From: an uncultured Candidatus Peregrinibacteria bacterium
Lineage (GTDB): Bacteria > Patescibacteriota > Gracilibacteria > Peribacterales > Peribacteraceae
Length of the DNA stretch: 5,588 nucleotides
Direction of reading: 5' to 3'
Assembly: GCA_913054215.1 (NCBI GenBank)
Contig: CAJXJE010000055.1
Coordinates: 1-5,588 of the forward strand
A program made the position numbers and the translations under genes. Numbering within the stretch: the first letter of the stretch is position 1; each line of letters opens with the position of its first letter. Below the pieces are notes generated by a model that was not told the origin of the DNA, made no database searches, and was given only the letters and a program-made list of their open reading frames with translations. Positions 1 through 5,257 of the stretch are shown here, in pieces.

Positions 1-19
1 AGAACAGGTAAAGGGATTT

Positions 20-47
20 ATTTTAAAGCATTTTCTGCAGATGTCAA
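20..47 (-). promoter_or_regulatory. Putative promoter reading off the left edge, downstream of ruvX
   Basis: On the minus strand a perfect -35 hexamer TTGACA (42-47) is followed, after 16 bp, by TAAAAT (20-25), five of six matches to the -10 consensus. It starts 13 bases past the ruvX stop codon, so it would drive a gene beyond position 1 and give that gene a start independent of the rpsT-ruvX transcript. An inverted repeat, GATGT-2 nt-ACATC (40-51), overlaps the -35 and could be an operator, although arms this short can arise by chance. No coding start is visible in 1-59, so the target gene is unknown. The call rests only on hexamer match and spacing. Confidence 0.4.
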
Positions 48-59
48 CATCCAATGTAT

Positions 60-425
60 CTAATTTCTCTGGAGCCGTATGGACACAATTTCGCATGCAG
101 AAGCAGCGTCTTTATCGAATTCAGAGGATTTTGGCGTAGTATAGCGCTCATCGAGCAATGAGCTGCAAATTCCGACATTTTCGAGTTTTTTCTGAAACTC
201 GAGGACAATCTTTGCCTGAGACCCCTCTTTTCCAGATAGTAATAGGGGAAAGCCTAAAACGACTTCATCGATCTGTTTTTGAGCAATAACAGACTGTACT
301 TGCTCTACTAGATCCTCTTGAGAGGAATGCTGAACCGTCTCCAAAGAAAAGAGGATGCCATCATCGCTATCTGCGAAAGCCATCCCTGTACGTTTCGTGC
401 CGACATCTAATCCCAAAAAACGCAT
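60..425 (-). CDS. ruvX: RuvX/YqgF family putative Holliday junction resolvase (short form)
   Basis: 121 residues. This is an RNase H-fold nuclease of the YqgF/RuvX family, implicated in Holliday-junction resolution and, in some bacteria, in 16S rRNA 5'-end maturation; it is cytoplasmic. The N-terminus has the hallmark GLDVGTKRTG with the first metal-binding Asp at residue 7. A VVLGFPLLLSGKEGSQA block (about 55-71) matches the conserved central GxP...G motif. DERYTT (92-97) supplies the second acidic site, and DKDAASA (104-110) the last Asp/Ala-rich motif. The distance from DER to the final Asp is only about 12-14 residues, against about 30 in E. coli YqgF, so a helix-sized segment is missing; the usual total is near 138 residues. 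The start lies 6 bases after the rpsT stop with no Shine-Dalgarno sequence, which suggests cotranscription and translational coupling. Stop codon is TAG. Family assignment is secure; activity of the short form is not. Confidence 0.93.
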   Translation of the reverse strand: MRFLGLDVGTKRTGMAFADSDDGILFSLETVQHSSQEDLVEQVQSVIAQKQIDEVVLGFPLLLSGKEGSQAKIVLEFQKKLENVGICSSLLDERYTTPKSSEFDKDAASACEIVSIRLQRN

Positions 426-431
426 GCGTAC

Positions 432-692
432 TTATTTCGTTGCCACCAGCTTCGCCATACGAGACTTCTTTCTTGCGGCAGTATTCTTGTGAAGCATATT
501 GATCTTTGCAGCCATATCAATTGCTTTGTAGGTCTCTGGAAGCATCTTTAGAGCTTCATCTTTCTTTCCGGCTTTCACGGCATCCTCCATCTTCTTCATC
601 ATGGTTTTCATGTACGTTTTAACAGGCTTACGACGATTCTGGCGAACCGTGTTCTGTCTTGCACGTTTGATAGCGGACTTTATGAGAGGCAT
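432..692 (-). CDS. rpsT: 30S ribosomal protein S20
   Basis: 86 residues, the normal length for bS20. The protein is very basic and helical and binds 16S rRNA early in small-subunit assembly, near the base of the body and helix 44. Recognisable blocks are the N-terminal IKSAIKRARQN (4-14), the VKTYMKTMMKK helix (24-34), the AIDMAAKIN region (57-65), and the C-terminal signature LHKNTAARKKSRMAK (67-81). It is the first gene of a minus-strand pair with ruvX, separated by 6 bases. The ATG at 692 gives the canonical MPxIKSA start. The sequence just upstream on the coding strand is pyrimidine-rich (CTCCTCCC, 696-703) and has no purine-rich ribosome-binding site. With the promoter proposed at 702-730 the transcript would begin within a few bases of the ATG. 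In E. coli S20 represses its own translation; whether that happens here cannot be seen. Confidence 0.97.
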   Translation of the reverse strand: MPLIKSAIKRARQNTVRQNRRKPVKTYMKTMMKKMEDAVKAGKKDEALKMLPETYKAIDMAAKINMLHKNTAARKKSRMAKLVATK

Positions 693-701
693 AACGGGAG
701 G

Positions 702-730
702 AGATTAGAGAGGAGTGTAGATTTCGTCAA
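702..730 (-). promoter_or_regulatory. Putative rpsT-ruvX promoter, nearly leaderless
   Basis: On the minus strand TTGACG (725-730, five of six matches to -35) is followed by exactly 17 bp and then TAATCT (702-707). The latter is a weak -10 that keeps the key A at position 2 and T at position 6. Only 9 bases separate the -10 from the rpsT ATG, so initiation 6-8 bases downstream would leave a leader of about 1-3 nucleotides. No better-placed alternative was seen in the spacer. The -10 match is only three of six, so confidence is moderate. Confidence 0.4.
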
Positions 731-763
731 CAAAAGACGTAAAAGATTGCAGGATACAAGAAT

Positions 764-785
764 TCAAGAGATCCTGAAATCTTGA
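764..785. repeat. Imperfectly placed inverted repeat TCAAGA/TCTTGA
   Basis: TCAAGA (764-769) and TCTTGA (780-785) are perfect 6-bp inverted arms around a 10-base loop. They overlap the 8-bp direct-repeat array. A competing pairing is CAGGAT (750-755) with any of three ATCCTG copies (771-776, 787-792, 795-800). Both flanking promoters fire outward, so the region is probably not transcribed from them. A protein-binding site on DNA is therefore more likely than an RNA hairpin or terminator. No T-tract follows either arm. Confidence 0.35.
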
Positions 786-807
786 TATCCTGATATCCTG
801 ACATGCC
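768..807. repeat. Five-unit 8-bp direct-repeat array between divergent promoters
   Basis: Five consecutive 8-bp units fit the pattern GAnATCCT without gaps. Unit 1 (768-775) is GAGATCCT, unit 2 (776-783) GAAATCTT, units 3 and 4 (784-799) are identical GATATCCT, and unit 5 (800-807) is GACATGCC. GA is invariant at the start of every unit and AT at positions 4-5. The array ends one base before the proposed glmS -35 element (809-814) and lies about 37 bp beyond the rpsT -35. This position suits a regulator-binding site controlling one or both genes, but a neutral short tandem repeat is equally possible. Confidence 0.6.
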
Positions 808-808
808 A

Positions 809-836
809 TTGACTCAGGAGGAAAAATCAGTAGTAT
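809..836 (+). promoter_or_regulatory. Putative glmS promoter
   Basis: TTGACT (809-814) matches the -35 consensus at five of six bases. TAGTAT (831-836) follows after 16 bp with four of six matches to -10; the overlapping GTATAT at 833-838, with an 18-bp spacer, is an alternative. Transcription would start near 843-845, leaving a leader of roughly 11-13 nucleotides without a Shine-Dalgarno motif. A perfect AGGAGG (816-821) falls inside the promoter spacer, 34 bases before the ATG, and so would not be transcribed from here. The repeat array abuts the -35. The exact -10 is uncertain. Confidence 0.4.
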
Positions 837-855
837 ATCCGCATCAATTAGCCAT

Positions 856-2628
856 ATGTGCGGAATATTTGGATATGTCGGCTCTCGGAATGACGCAGGT
901 CAGCTTGTGGTCAGGGGGCTGAAGAATTTGGAGTACCGTGGCTACGACAGTTGGGGTGTTGCCTGCAAGGTCGGTGAAGCCGTTTTGCTCGAGAAAGACA
1001 TCGGAAAAATTAGTACCGTCAACGAATCTGAATTTGCTCATGACTGTGGAATGGCTATTGCTCATACGCGCTGGGCAACCCATGGAGGAGTAACACAGGC
1101 CAATGCACATCCGCACCTTAATCCATCTGAAACAATTGCTGTTGTCCATAATGGTATTATCGAAAACTACCAAACACTCCGTGATGACCTAAAGACGAAG
1201 GGATACGAATTCAAAAGTGAAACAGACACCGAAGTCATCCCGTTCCTTATAGAAGAGCAGATGAAACAGACCAATGACTTCGCAGCCGCTGTACGTAATA
1301 CCTGTGCAAAGTTTGAAGGTCGCTATGGAATCTTAGCGTTCCACACCGAAAGTAACACACTTGTTGCAGCCCGAACGGGGAGCCCACTGATTGTAGGCGT
1401 TGGAAAAGACGGATACTTTATCGCTTCTGATATTCCTGCCTTTATGGAACATACAAAGACTGTGCAATACCTTGATGATGGTGAGATGCTCGTCACTGAT
1501 GGAAACTCGATCATATTTACCGATCTGGTAACTGGAGAAGAACACCCCAAGCGTGAGATTGAAATCACCTGGAGTGTGGAACAAGCGGAGAAAGGTGAAT
1601 ACGCACACTTCATGCTCAAAGAAATCATGGAGCAGAAGGAATCTATCGCCAGAGCCGTAAACCAGGATGATAAGCAAATCAAAGTGATCGCTGATGCAAT
1701 CAAGAATGCTCAGGGAACATTCCTTATCGGTTCTGGTACTGCCCACAAAGCATGCATGGCTGCAGAGTACTTCTTCTCTGTCATCGCAAAGCAGCACGTC
1801 AACGTAACAGCGGGTGGAGAGTTTAATGTCCACCATCACTTTCTGAAGCCCGACAGCTTGATGATCGTCGTGTCCCAGAGTGGAGAGACCGCAGATTCAT
1901 TAGAAGCTATGAAGATCGCAAAAAGCAAAGGAGCTAAGGTGCTCGCAATCGTGAATGCAGAAGGCTCCACTATTGCTAGAGAGGCAGACTACACGCTCCT
2001 TATTAATGCAGGACCAGAACGCGCCGTCGCATCTACAAAAGCACTCACCGGACAAATGGCTGTCCTTATGATGATTGCTTATGCAATGGTCGATCAACTC
2101 CATGAAGGAAAGACACTCCTCCTTGATACCGTATCGAGTATCAACGATATGTTAAACCCTCGCTACATCGACTTCCTCGAAGAAGTCGCCGAGGACATCC
2201 AGCACCACGAAGACCTCTATATCATCGGAAAGAGCTGGAACTATCCTATAGCACTCGAATGCGCAATTAAGATCCAAGAAGTGAGTTACATTCACGCCGA
2301 AGGGTTTGCTGCATCCGAACTTAAACATGGTCCCATCGCTCTTATAGAAGAGGGGACTCCCTGTATTGTCCTTATGGGAAATGATGAGGTGACCGCTGAT
2401 ATCATCAGCAACACCATCGAACTCAAAAGCCGAGGTGCAAACATCATCGCCATAGCACCAGAAAAGAACGAAGCATTCGATACCTGGATCAAAGTACCGG
2501 ATGTCGGTGCAGCTCAAGCCATAGTCAATGTAATCCCGATTCAAGTGTTGGCGTACTTCCTCGCAGTCAAGCGCGGGAAAGACCCAGATATGCCACGGAA
2601 TTTAGCGAAGAGTGTCACTGTAAAGTAG
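856..2628 (+). CDS. glmS: Glutamine-fructose-6-phosphate aminotransferase (isomerizing), GlmS
   Basis: 590 residues, slightly under the usual 600-610. It converts fructose-6-phosphate and glutamine to glucosamine-6-phosphate and glutamate, the entry step to UDP-GlcNAc, in the cytoplasm. The start is fixed by the family: Met1 is removed to expose the nucleophilic Cys2 (MCGIFGYVG). The glutaminase domain (about 2-225) has HTRWATHGG (70-78), HNG (98-100, oxyanion hole) and the TDTE motif (123-126). The linker carries EKGEYAHFMLKEI (245-257). SIS domain 1 (about 285-410) has GSGT (292-295), SQSGETAD (340-347) and VASTKA (391-396). SIS domain 2 (about 450-570) has K472, E475 and the catalytic His of KHGP (H491), spaced as in E. 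coli K485/E488/H504. The C-terminal NLAKSVTVK retains the conserved Lys (K585) but ends in Lys rather than the usual Glu. The common SEFRYR loop of SIS1 reads GEFNVHHH (321-328). No glmS ribozyme fits in the short leader. Stop codon is TAG. Confidence 0.97.
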   Translation: MCGIFGYVGSRNDAGQLVVRGLKNLEYRGYDSWGVACKVGEAVLLEKDIGKISTVNESEFAHDCGMAIAHTRWATHGGVTQANAHPHLNPSETIAVVHNGIIENYQTLRDDLKTKGYEFKSETDTEVIPFLIEEQMKQTNDFAAAVRNTCAKFEGRYGILAFHTESNTLVAARTGSPLIVGVGKDGYFIASDIPAFMEHTKTVQYLDDGEMLVTDGNSIIFTDLVTGEEHPKREIEITWSVEQAEKGEYAHFMLKEIMEQKESIARAVNQDDKQIKVIADAIKNAQGTFLIGSGTAHKACMAAEYFFSVIAKQHVNVTAGGEFNVHHHFLKPDSLMIVVSQSGETADSLEAMKIAKSKGAKVLAIVNAEGSTIAREADYTLLINAGPERAVASTKALTGQMAVLMMIAYAMVDQLHEGKTLLLDTVSSINDMLNPRYIDFLEEVAEDIQHHEDLYIIGKSWNYPIALECAIKIQEVSYIHAEGFAASELKHGPIALIEEGTPCIVLMGNDEVTADIISNTIELKSRGANIIAIAPEKNEAFDTWIKVPDVGAAQAIVNVIPIQVLAYFLAVKRGKDPDMPRNLAKSVTVK

Positions 2629-2650
2629 TGCAGCTTCCCGTTCTTGGGTC
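2629..2650. other. 22-bp tail-to-tail gap with no recognisable terminator
   Basis: This is the only sequence between the convergent stop codons of glmS (plus strand) and the penicillin-binding protein gene (minus strand). The best local pairing is a 3-bp CCC/GGG stem around six bases, with no T-tract on either strand, so it is not a credible intrinsic terminator. Termination must occur inside the opposing gene, by a factor, or by collision. Transcripts of the two genes would then overlap at their 3' ends. Confidence 0.5.
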
Positions 2651-5179
2651 CTATCCCTCAGTCGGAGGTATGCCATAGTAATCAAAGAGGAAGGTTGCTA
2701 TCTCTTTAAAGACGGGCGCTGCAGACTGGGAACCAAACTCAATGCCTTTCGCACGGGGACGGTCAAACTTAATGAGCATCACAAATTTTGGATGAGAGAT
2801 AGGCCCATACCCTGCAAACGATGTGATGTTCGCACCCGTGCCCGACTCGTACTTTCCACCGGGTCCTGCTATCTGGGACGTACCAGTTTTTCCGGCAATG
2901 AGATATCCCTTAACTCCAGCGCTACGACCAAACCCATGGTTTACTACAGACGTAAGCATCGCCGTAATGGTATCGGAGGTCTCTGGAGTAATCACTTGAT
3001 CGACAATATATGGCCTAGTGACTATGACCGAACCGTCACTATGCTCTATGGAATCAATAATAGTGGGCCGCATAAGTTTTCCGCCATTGGCAAGTGCGGA
3101 CCACGCCGTAATTACCTGCAAAGGAGTGGCAGAAATTCCTTGGCCATATGCAGCAGTGGCCAGCAATGCTTGGGACCATTTCTTCCATGGCAAGATTTCA
3201 CCGGGAAGTTCATCCTCGAGTTCTATACCTGTAATTTTTCCAAATCCAAACCGATTGATCATGCGATGGAAGAGTTTTTTACCCAGCTTCATAGAAACCG
3301 ATGTCATGCACGTGTTAACCGAAAACTCCAAACAGTTGAGCATGGTCACTTCGCCGTACACAGACTCTAAAGCATTTTTAATTTTATATTCATCCACTTC
3401 TACGACACCTTCATCCATGTACAAATCCTCTGGAGAGATTTCTCCTTGGTCGATCGCGATAGACATCGTGATAGGTTTAAATACGGATCCTGGCTCATAG
3501 ATTTCTTGAATCGATCTATTAAGGTACGCACCCACTCCAATCTTATTTTTGTACTTCAACCAAAAGTCCGGTCTGCTGGTGGGAAAGATCTCTCGACGAC
3601 TGTTCTCTCCTATGTAGAGGTAGTACCGTATTATATCTTTCAGATCGTATAATTCTTCGATATTTTCAATAATTTCTATTGTATTCTCCGAAAGTCGCGA
3701 ACGCCCCTCCTGTATAAAAATATTTTTTAAATAGGCTTTAACAACAAACTGATTCGTCCGTGGATGATAGACCTCAGCAACAATTTGATCTTGTTTTTCT
3801 TGGTTGAGATACCACGGCTCTTTTTCGTACACAATTCCGTAGTTATTACTATCAAATGTTGGGGCATTCGCCATTGCTATAATCCTCCCTGTAAACGGAT
3901 CCATAATAATGGCCTGACCACTATCAGCCTCAAACTCTCTGACTGCTCTATCCATAATCTCCTCTACCTTCCTTTGGATAAACCGATCGATAGTGAGCAC
4001 TATCGTATCACCGTCTTTTGGATTGATGATGCTTTGGTCACCAGTGAGAATCTGTCCTCCTTGCGGGTCGGACACCGTGGAGATCAACCCCTCTTGCCCG
4101 CGCAGCTCCAAGTCATACGTGCGCTCGATTCCATACTGAGCTTCTTGCACGGTATTCAAAAATCCTACAACGTGCGACCCCACTCGTCCATCGGGGTAGT
4201 AGCGCCAATGCTCTGGTATAAGAGCCACCGAACGCATCGGGTCGATGATATTGCTCGCTGCCTCTCTGCTCACAGAGTCCCTCTTAAGCTTTTGAGTTTC
4301 TTTATACGACTGGAGCTTTCTCTCACGCACCTTTAGAGCAAGTTCTGGTGGAAGTTTGCGCATCACTGGAATGTAGCGCAGTGGTCGAGACCGCATAAGA
4401 CGTTTAAGTGTATCGCTATCCATCTCCACAATATCTGCGAGGTCTCGCGAGTATCCAGGAATCTTTAATTGTCGTACCTCTTCTGGATTCGCAAAGATGA
4501 TTTTAGTTTTGCGAACAACATACACTCCGGGAATACCCAACTGCTCCACATCATTCATTTGTATCTTCGTTGCTCCATAGACAAACGGAACAAACGTCAC
4601 GCGCTTCTCGACAATTCTCTCTTCGATATGACTGCGAAATAGTCTCTGCACCTCTTCGAAAGAGGGGAGTTGCACTGTAGCGCCAACAGGAAACCCACCA
4701 GTAATCGGCTCTAGTACTGCGCCTGTCTGCAACTTTTCAATCTGCAAAATAGGATCAAATGAAGCGCTGTAAAATCCAGCAAGTTCTCTAGGACACTCCT
4801 TACTTCCTTCGCTACAGAGTGTGTGGAATTCCTCTGTGACCAGTACATCACTCAGCGCGGAAGCAACAAAAAATGAGTCATCCGTAATCAGTGGATCGAC
4901 ATAGACAAGATCAAGCGTTGTATTAGTTGCAAAGATACTCTTCTCTCCAGTCTTACTGTTTCTCGAAAGCACTTCTCCACGTTTTGCCGGTAGTACCACT
5001 CCACCATAGTGCTGGCTCTCTGCAAGCGTTCTGTAGTCTGAACCTTTGATCACCTGCAATTCCAGTAATCTTGCAACAATAACTAGGAGAAGCACCAAAA
5101 ACGTCGCGTGAACGATAACCATACGCTGCTCGGCAGACCGCTTGCGTTGTGTCTCTGAAATTGTGCGATATCTAGGCAT
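2651..5179 (-). CDS. Class B penicillin-binding protein, FtsI/SpoVD-type peptidoglycan transpeptidase
   Basis: 842 residues, against about 550-750 for most class B enzymes. It is a membrane-anchored DD-transpeptidase that cross-links peptidoglycan outside the membrane. Residues 1-19 are basic and cytoplasmic, and 20-38 form one membrane segment. The dimerisation/pedestal domain begins at RGEV (67-70) and includes the RYYPDGRVGSHVVGF block (326-340) and YGIERTYDLELRG (349-361). The transpeptidase domain begins around 390. The catalytic motifs are SVFK (S565, K568, in YEPGSVFKP), SVN (620-622) and KTG (764-766, in AGKTGTSQ). The C-terminal ITSFAGYGP and APVFKEI blocks favour the division-type FtsI family over MrdA; no PASTA domain follows. 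About 100 residues (roughly 448-551) are inserted between TFDSNNY and NRSIQEIYEPGS, where relatives usually have a short loop. A cysteine pair (C122/C129) lies in the outer domain and another (C616/C624) flanks SVN. The ATG at 5179 is preceded by an extended -10 but no Shine-Dalgarno; M20 would cut into the anchor. Stop codon is TAG. Confidence 0.93.
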   Translation of the reverse strand: MPRYRTISETQRKRSAEQRMVIVHATFLVLLLVIVARLLELQVIKGSDYRTLAESQHYGGVVLPAKRGEVLSRNSKTGEKSIFATNTTLDLVYVDPLITDDSFFVASALSDVLVTEEFHTLCSEGSKECPRELAGFYSASFDPILQIEKLQTGAVLEPITGGFPVGATVQLPSFEEVQRLFRSHIEERIVEKRVTFVPFVYGATKIQMNDVEQLGIPGVYVVRKTKIIFANPEEVRQLKIPGYSRDLADIVEMDSDTLKRLMRSRPLRYIPVMRKLPPELALKVRERKLQSYKETQKLKRDSVSREAASNIIDPMRSVALIPEHWRYYPDGRVGSHVVGFLNTVQEAQYGIERTYDLELRGQEGLISTVSDPQGGQILTGDQSIINPKDGDTIVLTIDRFIQRKVEEIMDRAVREFEADSGQAIIMDPFTGRIIAMANAPTFDSNNYGIVYEKEPWYLNQEKQDQIVAEVYHPRTNQFVVKAYLKNIFIQEGRSRLSENTIEIIENIEELYDLKDIIRYYLYIGENSRREIFPTSRPDFWLKYKNKIGVGAYLNRSIQEIYEPGSVFKPITMSIAIDQGEISPEDLYMDEGVVEVDEYKIKNALESVYGEVTMLNCLEFSVNTCMTSVSMKLGKKLFHRMINRFGFGKITGIELEDELPGEILPWKKWSQALLATAAYGQGISATPLQVITAWSALANGGKLMRPTIIDSIEHSDGSVIVTRPYIVDQVITPETSDTITAMLTSVVNHGFGRSAGVKGYLIAGKTGTSQIAGPGGKYESGTGANITSFAGYGPISHPKFVMLIKFDRPRAKGIEFGSQSAAPVFKEIATFLFDYYGIPPTEG

Positions 5180-5189
5180 GTGGGGTGAG

Positions 5190-5198
5190 ATAATAGCA
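5190..5198 (-). promoter_or_regulatory. Extended -10 promoter for the penicillin-binding protein gene
   Basis: On the minus strand TGC (5196-5198) directly precedes TATTAT (5190-5195), giving a TGnTATNNT extended -10 with five of six hexamer matches. No good -35 is seen 17 bp upstream, which is acceptable for extended -10 promoters. Ten bases (5180-5189) separate it from the ATG at 5179, so the predicted leader is about 2-4 nucleotides and lacks a Shine-Dalgarno sequence. A second AT-rich -10-like site on this strand, near 5246-5254, could give a longer leader of about 60 nucleotides. Confidence 0.5.
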
Positions 5199-5240
5199 GT
5201 TTAAGAGGTAAATAAGGACATAGTAATAATTTGCAAAATG

Positions 5241-5249
5241 TGCTATAAT
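5241..5249 (+). promoter_or_regulatory. Perfect extended -10 promoter for the GspE/PilB-type gene, leaderless
   Basis: TGC (5241-5243) followed by TATAAT (5244-5249) is a perfect extended -10 element. No convincing -35 lies 16-18 bp upstream. Only 8 bases (5250-5257) separate it from the ATG at 5258, so the expected start site coincides with, or lies within two bases of, the start codon. The -10 sits in a 5-bp inverted repeat CTATA/TATAG (5243-5255), which is largely a by-product of its AT-rich sequence. This is the strongest promoter candidate in the window. Confidence 0.65.
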
Positions 5250-5257
5250 ATATAGAT

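Noticed and set aside
816..821. Perfect AGGAGG Shine-Dalgarno-like motif upstream of glmS
   Set aside because: It lies 34 bases before the ATG, far outside working distance, and inside the promoter spacer, so it would not be in the mRNA. No alternative ATG, GTG or TTG start follows it at the right spacing, and Cys2 fixes the glmS start.
693..855. glmS ribozyme or riboswitch in the glmS leader
   Set aside because: The whole spacer is 163 bp and mostly accounted for by two promoters and a repeat array. The predicted leader is under 15 nucleotides and nothing resembles the ribozyme pseudoknot core.
1323..1839. Long antisense open frames inside glmS
   Set aside because: Their translations show no family motifs and they lie wholly within a strongly conserved coding sequence, so they are shadows of glmS codon structure.
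2792..4336. Plus-strand open frames of 68-192 codons opposite the penicillin-binding protein gene
   Set aside because: The minus-strand frame carries all three PBP catalytic motifs across this stretch. The plus-strand products are low-complexity shadows with no recognisable domain, promoter or ribosome-binding site.
856..5179. Alternative genetic code (UGA as glycine, as in Gracilibacteria/Absconditabacteria)
   Set aside because: All four visible stop codons are TAG or TAA, which first hinted at reassigned UGA. But the 590- and 842-codon genes contain no in-frame UGA, and glycines are encoded by GGN, so the standard code suffices.
5238..5255. Five-codon upstream ORF in the ATPase promoter region
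   Set aside because: It overlaps the -10 element itself, lacks a ribosome-binding site and would lie upstream of the predicted start site, so it is not expected to be transcribed.
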